NCBI RefSeq assembly: GCF_010998615.1
Contig: NZ_JAAEAH010000014.1
Coordinates: forward strand, 1-64,000
Reading direction: 5' to 3'
DNA length: 64,000 bases
Origin: Myxococcus sp. CA023
GTDB lineage: Bacteria; Myxococcota; Myxococcia; Myxococcales; Myxococcaceae
Made by a program: the position numbers and the translations under genes. Numbering within the stretch: the first letter of the stretch is position 1; every line of letters begins with the position of its first letter. The notes under the pieces are model-generated. The model saw only the letters and a list, made by a program, of their open reading frames with translations. It did not search any database and was not told the DNA's origin. Positions 25,947 through 34,608 of the stretch are shown piece by piece.

Positions 25947-27536
25947 CTACTTCGCCTGGAAGCGCGCCTGCGTCGGGGTGGCCCCTGGGGTGCGCGTGAC
26001 GCCGCGGTCCGGGTTTGCGGCCAGGTGCTGGAGCACCTTGAACACCGTCTCCACCTCGTCCGGCATGCCGATGTCCGCCGCGAGCTGCTCGGCGGTGCGA
26101 GCCTCTGCGCGCGCCTCGCGCAGGCGCGTCGTCAGCTTGCGCTGGAGCTCCAGCACCACGCCCGCGGCCTTCTTGCCCGCCTCCACGCCCGGCTGGTGGT
26201 ACGCGTTGATGTGCACCAGCGTGGCGTAGAAGCCCACGGCCCGCTCATACAGGGCAATCAGCGCGCCCAGCGTGCGCGCGCTCACGTCCGGCACGGTGAG
26301 GGTGAGCGACTCGCGGTCCTTCTCGTAGAGCGCGCGCCGCGTGCCCAGCAGGAAGCCCAGCAGGTAGTCACCGCTGGTGACGCCGGGCTCCACTTCCTGC
26401 GAGCCGCCGTCACGGTCCTTCAGCACCTCGATGAAGGTGGCGAAGAAGTTGAGCACACCCTCGCGCAGCTGCTGCACATAGGCGTGCTGGTCCGTGGAGC
26501 CCTTGTTGCCGTAGACGGCGATGCCCTGGTTCACCACCTGGCCATCCAGGTCCGTCTCCTTGCCCAGCGACTCCATGACGAGCTGCTGGAGGTAGCGCGA
26601 CATCAGCAGCAGCCGGTCTTTGTACGGCAGGATGACCATGTCCTTGTGGCCCCTGCCGTCACCCGCGTAGTGCCACATGAGCGCCAGCAGCGCGGCCGGG
26701 TTCTTCAGCGCATCGCGCTCCCGCGTCGCCGCGTCCATGTCGCGCGCGCCCTTCAGCAGCGCGTCGATGTCCAGCCCCTGCAGGCGCGCGGGCAGCAGGC
26801 CCACCGCGGACGTCACCGACGTGCGGCCGCCAACCCAGTCCCACATGGGGAAGGTGCGCAGCCAGCCCTGCTTCTTCGCGTGGTTGTCCAGCTCGCTGCC
26901 GGCGCCGGTGACGGCCACCGCGTGCTTGCTGAAGTCCAGACCCCGCGCCGAGTAGCCGCGCTCGGCCTCCAGCATGCCGTTGCGCGTCTCCTTGGTGCCA
27001 CCCGACTTGCTGATGACCAGGGTGAGCGTCTCCGACAGCCGCTCGCCCAGCTGCGCCAGCACGCGGTCGAAGCCGTCCGGGTCCGTGTTGTCGAAGAAGG
27101 ACACCTGCATCGGGTCCTTCGCCGTGCCCAGCGCATCCGCCACCAGCTGCGGCCCCAGCGCCGAGCCGCCAATGCCGACAATCAGCACGTGCGTGAAGCG
27201 CTGCGCCTTCTGTGGCTTCACCCGGCCCTCATGCACGTCCTTCGCGAAGGCGTGGATGGCGGCCACCGTGTCGGTGATTTCCTTCTGGAGCGCGGGCTCG
27301 GGCGCCAGCTCCGGCGCGCGCAGCCAGTAGTGGCCCACCTTGCGCTTCTCGTCGGGGTTGGAGACGGCGCCCTTCTCCAGGGCCTCCATCGCGCCGAAGG
27401 CTTCCTCCACGCGGGGGCGCATCCGCTCCAGGTAGTCCGCCGGGAAGCGCATCCGCGAGACGTCGAGCGTGAAGTCCAAGGCCGGGACGACGCACAGATA
27501 ACGCTGGTACCGCTCCCACAGTTCTCGCTCGGTCAT
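25947..27536 (-). CDS. pgi: glucose-6-phosphate isomerase
   Basis: A 529-residue cytosolic enzyme interconverting glucose 6-phosphate and fructose 6-phosphate. Sugar-phosphate motif V-G-I-G-G-S-A-L-G near residue 147, [11 protein letters not shown] near 205, the catalytic Glu in L-V-M-E-S-L-G-K-E near 322, His in [10 protein letters not shown] near 350 and Lys near the C-terminus. Start ATG 27536 has AGGAGGAG just upstream; the frame is open to 27635. It lacks the eukaryotic N-terminal extension. Monocistronic as far as can be seen. Confidence 0.95.
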   Translation of the reverse strand: MTERELWERYQRYLCVVPALDFTLDVSRMRFPADYLERMRPRVEEAFGAMEALEKGAVSNPDEKRKVGHYWLRAPELAPEPALQKEITDTVAAIHAFAKDVHEGRVKPQKAQRFTHVLIVGIGGSALGPQLVADALGTAKDPMQVSFFDNTDPDGFDRVLAQLGERLSETLTLVISKSGGTKETRNGMLEAERGYSARGLDFSKHAVAVTGAGSELDNHAKKQGWLRTFPMWDWVGGRTSVTSAVGLLPARLQGLDIDALLKGARDMDAATRERDALKNPAALLALMWHYAGDGRGHKDMVILPYKDRLLLMSRYLQQLVMESLGKETDLDGQVVNQGIAVYGNKGSTDQHAYVQQLREGVLNFFATFIEVLKDRDGGSQEVEPGVTSGDYLLGFLLGTRRALYEKDRESLTLTVPDVSARTLGALIALYERAVGFYATLVHINAYHQPGVEAGKKAAGVVLELQRKLTTRLREARAEARTAEQLAADIGMPDEVETVFKVLQHLAANPDRGVTRTPGATPTQARFQAK

Positions 27537-27665
27537 GGCTCCTCCTGGCAGTTCTCGCGTCGCGAAAAGTGCCGGATGGCTTAGCGCCTCCGTGCGCGGG
27601 TGGGAAGCTGGACGGCGGTGTCGGTGCGCGTCCACGGGGCCGCGGGCGGCCGGGTGCTCAACACC

Positions 27666-28571
27666 TCACACGGAGGGGCGGGCCGCTTCGGGCGGGGGCT
27701 GTACTCCGGGCGGCTGGGGTGCCTCTGGTGCGTCGGGCTTCCAGGCCGGGTTGCGGAAGACGTAGCTCAGGCGCTGCTTCAGGGAGCCGGGCTTCGCCGC
27801 GTCGCGTGTGATGGCCGCGAACTCGTGGAAGGCGATGCGCACGGGATTGAACGTCTCCAGGTTCTTCGTCAGGCCGTACACGGGCTTCTCGCCCTCTGGC
27901 TCGAACGTCCCGAAGAGCCGGTCCCAGATGATGAGGATGCCCGCGTAGTTCTTGTCCAGGTAGCGCGGGTTGGACGCATGGTGCACGCGGTGGTGTGACG
28001 GCGTGTTGAGCACCCACTCCAGCGGGCGCGGCAGCCGGCCAATGGCCTCGGTGTGAATCCAGTACTGGTAGAGCAGGCTGACGGACTGCTGCACGACAAT
28101 CATCACCGGGTGGAACCCGAGCAGCGCCAGCGGTGCCCAGAAGACGAAGCTGGTGGGCGGCGTCCACGTCTGCCGCAGCGCCGTGGAGAGGTTGTAGTGC
28201 TGGCTGGAGTGGTGCACCACGTGGGACGCCCAGAAGAAGCGGCTCTCATGGTGGACGCGGTGGAAGGCGTAGTAGCAGAGGTCGTCCGCGAAGAAGATGA
28301 GCACCCACGCCAGCACGCCGGTGCCCATGCGCAGCGGCGTCAGGTGGTAGAGCGCCAGGTAGCCGGCGAAGGCCACGCCCTTCCACAGGACGTTGATGGC
28401 CACGTTGCCCAGCCCCATGGAGATGCTGGCAATCGTGTCCTTCCAGGTGTGGCCCACCATGGGACGGCCTTCGTCCCGCTGCTTCTTCACCCAGAGAGCC
28501 TCGGCAATCACCGTGAGGGTGAACACCGGGATGGCCGGGGTGATGATGTCGGGGATGTGTGCTGCGTCCAT
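27666..28571 (-). CDS. sterol desaturase / fatty acid hydroxylase family membrane protein
   Basis: A 301-residue membrane di-iron protein. Histidine boxes are H-R-V-H-H near residue 107, H-V-V-H-H-S-S-Q-H-Y-N near 119 and H-R-V-H-H-A-S-N near 195, the pattern of the FA_hydroxylase superfamily. Four hydrophobic segments surround them. The C-terminus is Pro-rich and cytosolic. ATG 28571 has GGAGGG upstream. The TetR gene lies 25 bases upstream in the same direction and probably controls it. Myxobacteria make sterols and unusual lipids; which substrate is hydroxylated or desaturated cannot be told. Confidence 0.88.
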   Translation of the reverse strand: MDAAHIPDIITPAIPVFTLTVIAEALWVKKQRDEGRPMVGHTWKDTIASISMGLGNVAINVLWKGVAFAGYLALYHLTPLRMGTGVLAWVLIFFADDLCYYAFHRVHHESRFFWASHVVHHSSQHYNLSTALRQTWTPPTSFVFWAPLALLGFHPVMIVVQQSVSLLYQYWIHTEAIGRLPRPLEWVLNTPSHHRVHHASNPRYLDKNYAGILIIWDRLFGTFEPEGEKPVYGLTKNLETFNPVRIAFHEFAAITRDAAKPGSLKQRLSYVFRNPAWKPDAPEAPQPPGVQPPPEAARPSV

Positions 28572-28596
28572 GGTGGGACCCTCCGTGTCGGCGAAC

Positions 28597-29262
28597 TCAG
28601 GAGCGGGCGCGGCGGCGAGGCCGCGCCAATGAGGGGAGGAAGGCGTTGCGCATGAAGTGGGTGAGCGCATCCAGCATGCGCCGGTGCGCCGGGTCGTTCG
28701 GCCGGGCGCTGCCTCCCACCGCGGCGCCCTGCACCGCGTCCAGCGCCAGCTCCACGATGGAGTCGAAGTCCGGGTGCTCGGCGGCCTCGGGGAACAGCTC
28801 GCGTGCCACGCGGTGCAGGTTCTCCCGGTGCGGCCCGTCCACCGCCGCCAGCGCCACGCGCAGCTCCGCGTCCGTGCGCGCCGCGACGTACAGCTCGATG
28901 GCGGCCTGCAGCTCCGGGCGCTGGAAGGCGGCCCACAACATGTCCACCGCCGCCGCGATGCGGTCCCTGCCCGATGGCCGGGCCCCCACACCGGCCAGGT
29001 AGTCCTGGATGAGCCGGGGGAAGAGGTGCTCCACCGCCGCGGCGAGCAGCTCCTCCTTCGTATCGAAGTGCGTGAAGAGCGCGCCCTGTGACAGGCCAGC
29101 CCGCTTGGACACCTCCACCGTCGTCAAGCGGGCATAGCCCTGCTCCACCAGCGTTTCGATGGTGGCGTCCAGCAGCTTGCGCCGCGTCGTCTCACGGCGC
29201 TCCTGCTGCGTGCGGCGGACAGGCCGGGCCGGCGCGTCCGATGGAGAGTTCTTCGCGGCCAT
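28597..29262 (-). CDS. TetR-family transcriptional regulator
   Basis: A 221-residue repressor. The helix-turn-helix is at about residues 40-65 (L-T-T-V-E-V-S-K-R-A-G-L-S-Q-G-A-L-F-T-H-F). The C-terminal ligand domain is divergent as usual. The N-terminus is basic. A perfect palindrome AGTGAC-CA-GTCACT lies at 29293-29306, 31 bases before the start, and is a good candidate autoregulatory operator. It is co-directional with the sterol-desaturase gene, 25 bases apart; a lipid or hydrophobic ligand would fit. Confidence 0.9.
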   Translation of the reverse strand: MAAKNSPSDAPARPVRRTQQERRETTRRKLLDATIETLVEQGYARLTTVEVSKRAGLSQGALFTHFDTKEELLAAAVEHLFPRLIQDYLAGVGARPSGRDRIAAAVDMLWAAFQRPELQAAIELYVAARTDAELRVALAAVDGPHRENLHRVARELFPEAAEHPDFDSIVELALDAVQGAAVGGSARPNDPAHRRMLDALTHFMRNAFLPSLARPRRRARS

Positions 29263-29292
29263 TCGACTCGCAGGATAAGTCTGAACTTAGTG

Positions 29293-29306
29293 AGTGACCA
29301 GTCACT
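29293..29306 (-). promoter_or_regulatory. TetR-type operator
   Basis: Perfect 6-2-6 inverted repeat AGTGAC, CA, GTCACT. The T-G-A-C core with dyad symmetry is common in TetR-family sites. Position just upstream of the tetR start suggests autoregulation of the tetR-desaturase pair. Confidence 0.65.
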
Positions 29307-29601
29307 TTCTTCGGTGAGGGGTGAGTGGTTCTCACAGTGGCGTGTGCCGCCATCTGTCCCCGTTCACGGGCACCTCGAAAGGGAAGTGGCCGCTCATGAG
29401 GCGCGCCAAGCCCGCTTCCCCAGCGGCCCGGCGGACAGGGGCCTGGGTGCCAAGTTCACGGCGTTCGCTCGGGACTCGGGCATGACTCCCCTCGGGAGGG
29501 TGGGCGTGCCGAGGCCCTCCGCGTCGTACAGCAGGCAGGCACGGCGAAAATCCGCAGGGAAATACCCGCGCCACTTGCCCTCGTTTCCGCCCCGCCCCGA
29601 T
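29307..29601. other. intergenic region before the M23 peptidase gene
   Basis: About 295 bases. A plus-strand frame in phase with the peptidase is open here, but it has no ribosome site and no recognised domain, so I treat it as non-coding leader. Confidence 0.4.
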
Positions 29602-30393
29602 ATGAACCTTTCAGCCCTCCTCCTTGGTTCTCTCCTGGCTTCGGCCCCTGCGGTTCCTTCCTCTTCCGCCACTGATGTGGGCGAAATGCCCGAGGTCGGC
29701 GTTCCCTTCGCCTGTGGTCGCATCCACACGGTGAGCCAGGGACATGACACGGGAAGTCACCAACACAACGACACGCATGCGTGGGATTTCCGCATGCCGG
29801 ATGGCACACCCATCGTCGCCGCGCGCGACGGCACGGTGCGCCTGTCTCGCGGTGACAGCACCAAGGGTGGCTGTGACGAGAAGCTCGCGCCCTACGCCAA
29901 CTACGTCGTCATCTCCCACGGCGATGGACTGGAGACGCAGTACCTCCACTTCAGCGCGGTGGTGGTGAAGCCGGGTGACGTGGTGAAGGAGGGCCAGCTC
30001 ATCGGCTTCTCCGGCTCCACCGGCTGGGCCTGCGGCGCGCACCTGCACTTCAAGGTGGCGCGTGAGAGCGGCAAGGGTTGGAACAACCCGTCCGTGCCGG
30101 CGCGCATCGCTGGCTACGGGGACCCGGTGCGCGACACCCGCGTGGCCGCTCCCCTCTGCAAGGACAACGGCACGCAGGCGCTCATGGCGAGCAACGGCGG
30201 TACGCACACCCCGGGTCAGCCGGTGGTGTCCATGTCACCGGAGCGCCAGCAGGCCCTTCGCGGCCTCCCGCCCGGGGCGCAGAGCATCCTCGACGGTCTC
30301 TCCCAGCCTCCCGCCCAGGGCGGCCAGGGCCTCAACGAAGCGCGCACGTCCGGTGGTCCCCGCACGGCGAGCGGCCCCAGCGAGACTCGCTGA
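29602..30393 (+). CDS. secreted M23-family (LytM-type) peptidase
   Basis: A 263-residue exported protein with a short signal peptide (M-N-L-S-A-L-L-L-G-S-L-L-A-S-A-P-A-V). The zinc motifs are H-N-D-T-H-A-W-D near residue 55 (H-x-x-x-D type) and A-H-L-H-F near 145, both complete, so it should be active on peptidoglycan or peptides. Four cysteines may form disulfides. The last 53 residues are low-complexity Pro/Gly/Ser and overlap the convergent GTPase gene by 159 bases. No ribosome site is obvious before ATG 29602. Confidence 0.85.
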   Translation: MNLSALLLGSLLASAPAVPSSSATDVGEMPEVGVPFACGRIHTVSQGHDTGSHQHNDTHAWDFRMPDGTPIVAARDGTVRLSRGDSTKGGCDEKLAPYANYVVISHGDGLETQYLHFSAVVVKPGDVVKEGQLIGFSGSTGWACGAHLHFKVARESGKGWNNPSVPARIAGYGDPVRDTRVAAPLCKDNGTQALMASNGGTHTPGQPVVSMSPERQQALRGLPPGAQSILDGLSQPPAQGGQGLNEARTSGGPRTASGPSETR

Positions 30394-31983
30394 GGCCAGC
30401 AGCGCGCCCGCTCCGGCGAGCAGCATGAAGAGGGCCCCCGCGTTGACGAAGTAGTCCAACGGCAGCAGGGGGCCTTCCACGTAGGCCCGCACCACGCGGT
30501 AGCCCACATGGCCCAGCAGGGCCAGCAGCGGCAGGTTGATGAGCGGCAGCACTAGCCAGCGCGCGGTGCGCCACCAGCCGGCCACCGCCTCCGCCACGCC
30601 GGTGGTGGCGGTGTAGCGCCAGGCGCCCGCTCTGGCCACCCGCACCTCCTCCAACAGCGTGTCCACGTCGGGGACGCCCAGCAGCGCGGGCTCCAGTCCG
30701 CTCGCGCGCGCCACGCTGCGCGCCTCCGCCAGCGCGGTGCGCGCCGCGGCCTGGGCGCTGAAGTCGTCCTCGAAGGGCTCCACCACCGCGGACTCCGCGG
30801 CCCTGGCGCGGGTGTGTCCGCGCACCACGTCCACCACGGTGGAAGCCGCCGCCACCGCCAGCCCCGCGGGCAGACTGCTCCGCCCCACCAGCGCCGCCGC
30901 GCCCAGCCCGCTGGCGCCCCAGAGGGACAGCCGCAGGCCCCAGGCCGCGGGTCCCCAGAAGCGGCCTCCTGCCTGACGCCGCACCTCCGCCGCCAGGTGG
31001 CCGTGCGCCAGCCGCAGCCGCGCGTCGAAGTCCGCGCGCAGGCCCTCCGCAGCCTTCTCCAGCCCCGAGTCCAGCGCGGCGCGCGTGCGTGACAGCATCG
31101 CGTCCGTCTCCTTCAGCGCGGCCTCCACGCGCGTGTGCACCTCTTCCAGCGCGCCCATCGCGTTCGTCTTGCGCACGCGCGCGGCCACCGCCTGCGTGGC
31201 CAGCCCGCGCAGGTGGAAGAGCAGGGCGCCGAACTCGCCGGACACGTCCCGGCCGTCCTTCGCCGACAGGGCGCTGATGGCGAAGACGGGCACGTCTTCC
31301 TGGGCCAGGCCGTACTGCTCGGAGGCCACGCGGCGCACCTGGGCCTTGAGCGTGTCGCGCGACTCGGGAGACAGCTCGTCCGCGAAGTTGAGGATGAAGA
31401 CGAGCGAGCGCCGGCGGGCGAACTCCGTGAGGAACTCCACCTGGGAGGCCTCCGCCACGCTTCCGCGGTGCATGACGACGAGCGCGACATCCGCGCGCTC
31501 CAGCGCCGCGCGGGCCACTTCGCGGTGCGTGGTGGCCACGCTGTTGAGGTCCGGTGTGTCGATGAAGACCTGTCCGCCCCACAGGCCCTGGGGGCCGGGG
31601 GCATACGTCATGACCCGCGCGCCGGAGCCCGCCAGCGCGTCCGTGGGCGTGCCTTCGGGCGCGAACACGGTGGCGGCCGTGCTGGTGGGCCGGTTGACGC
31701 CTTCGCGCGACAGGGCCTGCCCCGCCAGCGCGTTGAGGAGGGTGGACTTGCCCGCACCGGTGGCTCCCACCAACGCCACGCTCAGGGGGGCGTCCTTGCG
31801 CGCCACGCCGCGCGCATAGTCGTCCACGAGCCGCTCCAGGCGCGCGGCATGCGGCCGGAGCGCGGGCAGCTCCAGGGCCGTCTTCAGCAGGGAACGCAGG
31901 GCATCGGGTTCAGGCAGGCTCGTCTCGTCCACGTGGAGAGAGCCTGTCCCGGCTTCGTCCGGGTGACTACGAAGAAGATGCAC
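30235..31983 (-). CDS. dynamin-like GTPase with C-terminal membrane hairpin
   Basis: A 582-residue protein. GTPase motifs: P-loop G-A-T-G-A-G-K-S-T near residue 75, G2 region T-S-T-A-A-T near 103, G3 D-T-P-D-L near 142, and a loose G4 around N-F-A-D-E near 205. A helical stalk follows (about 270-340), then a hydrophobic pair near 360-395 and a stronger membrane pair at about 480-545. This resembles bacterial dynamin-like and YfjP-type membrane GTPases. The final 53 residues overlap the M23 gene on the opposite strand. A second, related gene is at 42634-44376. Probable role in membrane remodelling or repair, unproven. Confidence 0.85.
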   Translation of the reverse strand: MHLLRSHPDEAGTGSLHVDETSLPEPDALRSLLKTALELPALRPHAARLERLVDDYARGVARKDAPLSVALVGATGAGKSTLLNALAGQALSREGVNRPTSTAATVFAPEGTPTDALAGSGARVMTYAPGPQGLWGGQVFIDTPDLNSVATTHREVARAALERADVALVVMHRGSVAEASQVEFLTEFARRRSLVFILNFADELSPESRDTLKAQVRRVASEQYGLAQEDVPVFAISALSAKDGRDVSGEFGALLFHLRGLATQAVAARVRKTNAMGALEEVHTRVEAALKETDAMLSRTRAALDSGLEKAAEGLRADFDARLRLAHGHLAAEVRRQAGGRFWGPAAWGLRLSLWGASGLGAAALVGRSSLPAGLAVAAASTVVDVVRGHTRARAAESAVVEPFEDDFSAQAAARTALAEARSVARASGLEPALLGVPDVDTLLEEVRVARAGAWRYTATTGVAEAVAGWWRTARWLVLPLINLPLLALLGHVGYRVVRAYVEGPLLPLDYFVNAGALFMLLAGAGALLASASLAGAARRAGTTGRARFVEALAALGGRLGETVEDALRPGREAAKGLLALR

Positions 31984-32114
31984 GGAAGGGGCGCCAGCGT
32001 GCAGTTTCCGGCGGCGGTCCCGCGCGGGGTGCCCTACCGGGAACGTCGGGCGTCAGGGTGGGGCGGGGACCGGATGGCCGCGGGGATGCCTGGAGGAGTA
32101 GAAGCAGTACCACC

Positions 32115-33011
32115 ATGGACCTCTTCCTCATGTCGCCGCCGGGACGCACGTGGGCCCTGCGTGGCCGCAGCAACTTCCGCAGCCGCGAGGCGCCGCCCGT
32201 GGACGCGCGTCAGGCCCGGCGGGAATGGCTGGCGCTGGCCCGGGACATCGAAGCGCGTGGCGGCACGGTGGTCGCGTTGCCGTCTCCCTCCGAGCTCCTG
32301 ACGGGCATGCCGTACGCCGCCGAATGTGGGCAGGTGGTGGCGCGTCAGGGCGCCGCTCCGTTGTTCGTGCTGCCGCGGATGATGAGCGCGCACCGGCAGG
32401 CGGAGCGCGAGCACTGGGCGCCCCTGGCCCGCTCGCTGGGCATGGAGGTGGTGGACCCGGGCGTGGGCATCTGGGAGGCCCACGGCGACGTGGCCACCTT
32501 CGACGGCGTCACGCTGCTGTTCTGGGGCGGCCGCACGACGCTGGACGGCCTGGAGGCCGCGGCGCGGTATTTCCCCGGAGAGGTGCTGCGCATCCAGGTC
32601 CGCGAGCCCGCCTTCCACGGCAACATGGCGGTGCTTCCGCTGCCCGCGGTGGACCGGCTGATGGTGTGTCCGGACGTGATGGCGCCGGAGTCCCATGCGC
32701 TGCTGCGCGAGCGCTTCGGCGAGCACCGGCTGCTCCTCGTGACGGAGGCGGAGATTCGCCGCTACGCCACCAACGGGCTGCCGGTGGGGCGTGACGTGCT
32801 GGCGCCTTCGGTGGTGCCGGACTCGGTGCGGGAGCGGCTGGAGGCGCTGGGCCTGCGCGTGGTGTCGCTCACCATGCGCGAGCTGTGTGAGAAGGGCGGC
32901 GGCTCGTCACGCTGCCTCGTGTCGCGCGCGGAGGTGGACGCCGCGACGCTGAACATCCCAGACGCATTCCGGTTGTCGGCCATCGCGAGGGACATCGATG
33001 CCGATGGGTGA
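32115..33011 (+). CDS. amidinotransferase / dimethylarginine dimethylaminohydrolase-like enzyme
   Basis: A 298-residue protein of the guanidino-group-modifying (pentein) fold. Catalytic positions can be matched: the acidic pair in W-E-A-H-G-D near residue 118, His in A-F-H-G-N near 172 and the nucleophile Cys in S-S-R-C-L near 266. The usual F-E-G-G-D is replaced by W-E-A-H-G-D. Substrate could be arginine, methylarginine or a related guanidine. ATG 32115 gives the natural N-terminus M-D-L-F-L-M-S-P-P. It overlaps the next gene by 14 bases, which suggests coupled translation. Confidence 0.8.
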   Translation: MDLFLMSPPGRTWALRGRSNFRSREAPPVDARQARREWLALARDIEARGGTVVALPSPSELLTGMPYAAECGQVVARQGAAPLFVLPRMMSAHRQAEREHWAPLARSLGMEVVDPGVGIWEAHGDVATFDGVTLLFWGGRTTLDGLEAAARYFPGEVLRIQVREPAFHGNMAVLPLPAVDRLMVCPDVMAPESHALLRERFGEHRLLLVTEAEIRRYATNGLPVGRDVLAPSVVPDSVRERLEALGLRVVSLTMRELCEKGGGSSRCLVSRAEVDAATLNIPDAFRLSAIARDIDADG

Positions 33012-33804
33012 CGCGGACACGCTGCCTCGGCAGGCGGAGGCCTTCCTCGCGGCGCACCCTGGCGCGTCGCTGGTGGCGCTGGGCTCGGGTGAGCACGCGG
33101 GCTCCTTGGACTTGTCGCCGCTGGGCGTGCCGGTGACGTTCCTTCCCGCCGAGCGGAACGCGGACCTGGCGATGCGATACCTGGCGCTGAACCAGCTCGC
33201 CTTCGGTGGCATCGGCGTGCCGCGTTGGGTGCTGTCGGACCTGTATCTGCTGCCGGGCGCCATTGGCCTCCTGCGCTGTCCGGCCCGGATGCTGGCGGCC
33301 CCCGTGCGCGAGCGGTTGGGGCTGGCCGACGAGGACCCGGCCATTGGCGCGGCCTACTACGCGGCGCCTTCGGTGACGCCGGGGCTGTTCATCGGTGTGT
33401 CGTTGCTGAGCGTGTTGCCAGGGACGGGGGCGTCGCCGTGGGTGAAGCTGCTCACGTTGCAGATGTTGCGCGCGCGGCGGCTGCGAGGCGTGGCCCAGTG
33501 GGACAACCCCAGCGTCCGTGTCCATTCCAGGCTGGGCCCTCTGCGCCTCGTGGGGCGCGTGCCCGGGGGCCATGAGTATGGCGAACGCTCCTTCGTCTAC
33601 GAGTCGGAGCTGACGGACCGGACGCGGCTGGGCGACGCGATGGTGCGGCGTCTTTCGTTGACGCCGTCGCTGCGTGTACCCGCCACGGACCTTTCGACGC
33701 TGAGCGCGCTGCTCGATCGCGCGGAGGCGGGCGAGGTGTTGCACCTGGTGCCTCCGGGGCTGGAGGCGGGACAGGTGCTGGTGCGCGAAGGCCCACTCGG
33801 CTGA
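32998..33804 (+). CDS. hypothetical protein coupled to the amidinotransferase
   Basis: A 268-residue soluble protein that I do not recognise. It starts inside the amidinotransferase gene (14-base overlap). Visible segments are S-L-V-A-L-G-S-G-E-H, R-N-A-D-L-A-M-R-Y-L-A-L-N-Q, and P-R-W-V-L-S-D-L-Y-L-L-P-G-A-I-G-L-L. Three later stretches are hydrophobic but not clear membrane helices. The tight coupling suggests it works with the amidinotransferase, either on the same small molecule or as a partner. Confidence 0.7.
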   Translation: MPMGDADTLPRQAEAFLAAHPGASLVALGSGEHAGSLDLSPLGVPVTFLPAERNADLAMRYLALNQLAFGGIGVPRWVLSDLYLLPGAIGLLRCPARMLAAPVRERLGLADEDPAIGAAYYAAPSVTPGLFIGVSLLSVLPGTGASPWVKLLTLQMLRARRLRGVAQWDNPSVRVHSRLGPLRLVGRVPGGHEYGERSFVYESELTDRTRLGDAMVRRLSLTPSLRVPATDLSTLSALLDRAEAGEVLHLVPPGLEAGQVLVREGPLG

Positions 33805-33819
33805 CGCGCGTGGGCCCGC

Positions 33820-34473
33820 TCAGGGGGCTGGCGCGGCGGGCGACTCCATGTCCTCTTCCAGCGCGAGCCGCAACGCGCGGGAGCCGTCGCGGAGGATGGG
33901 CGCTCCGTGGGAGAAGCACAGCGTCTCCACGGGGAGGTGGTCCAGGATGCGCTGGACGCTGTGCCGGGTGCGCTGCGGTTCGTCCTGGTACTCGCTGGGG
34001 ACGAACTCCGGCGTCTCCCCGTCCTCGTGCGTGAGCAGGTCGGAGATGAACGCGACGCCGCGCGGGTGTTGCTGCATCCACAGCGTGTACATCGCCTCGG
34101 TGGGCCCGGGCGTGTGGAACGAGATGAGCCCGGCGGGCAGCGTGTCTCCCGCGACGTAGAAGAAGTCGGGCTGCTCCTCCAGCGTCAGCGCCCCCTCGGG
34201 CGCCCAGACGGGCACCTTGAAGGCCTTGCGTAGCCGCCAGGCGGAGCGCTGGTGATTTCCCGCCGTCAGGACGATGGCGGAGATGTTCCCCAGCTTGCGC
34301 AGTGCTGCCTCGTCGATGGGCAGCGGGTCGATGAGGACGACGGCGCCATCCGTGTCCACCACGGCGTACGCGTCACTGCGCGCGCCGCCGATGCGGTCAT
34401 CGGAGAGGGTCCAGTGGTGGATGCCGGGCACCAACTCGCTTGTCCGCTTCGCCTTCCCCTTGGGCTCGCTCAT
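33820..34473 (-). CDS. metallo-beta-lactamase-fold protein with altered metal site
   Basis: A 217-residue protein with the MBL order of elements: V-P-G-I-H-H-W-T-L, V-V-L-I-D-P-L near residue 50, A-I-V-L-T-A-G-N-H-Q-R-S near 73, F-H-T-P-G-P-T near 122, I-S-D-L-L-T near 147 and F-S-H-G-A-P-I near 192. The metal motif H-x-H-x-D-H is replaced by G-N-H-Q-R-S-A, so the first metal site is probably lost while later histidines remain. It may bind one metal or be non-catalytic. Start ATG 34473 preferred over GTG 34491, neither with a strong ribosome site. Confidence 0.75.
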   Translation of the reverse strand: MSEPKGKAKRTSELVPGIHHWTLSDDRIGGARSDAYAVVDTDGAVVLIDPLPIDEAALRKLGNISAIVLTAGNHQRSAWRLRKAFKVPVWAPEGALTLEEQPDFFYVAGDTLPAGLISFHTPGPTEAMYTLWMQQHPRGVAFISDLLTHEDGETPEFVPSEYQDEPQRTRHSVQRILDHLPVETLCFSHGAPILRDGSRALRLALEEDMESPAAPAP

Positions 34474-34608
34474 GCGGACAAAGCTAGGCACCCCCAGGCG
34501 GTGTCACGGGGGCGGGGAGGGAGGCCACGGCTTGGATGCTCCGCTGCTTCCACGGCGGGCGCCCGAGGACACGGGGACGGCGCCAGTCGGACGGCACAAC
34601 GTTCACCC

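Noticed and set aside
29290-29601. N-terminal extension of the M23 peptidase
   Set aside because: The extension has no domain, no ribosome site, and would hide the signal peptide that begins at ATG 29602.
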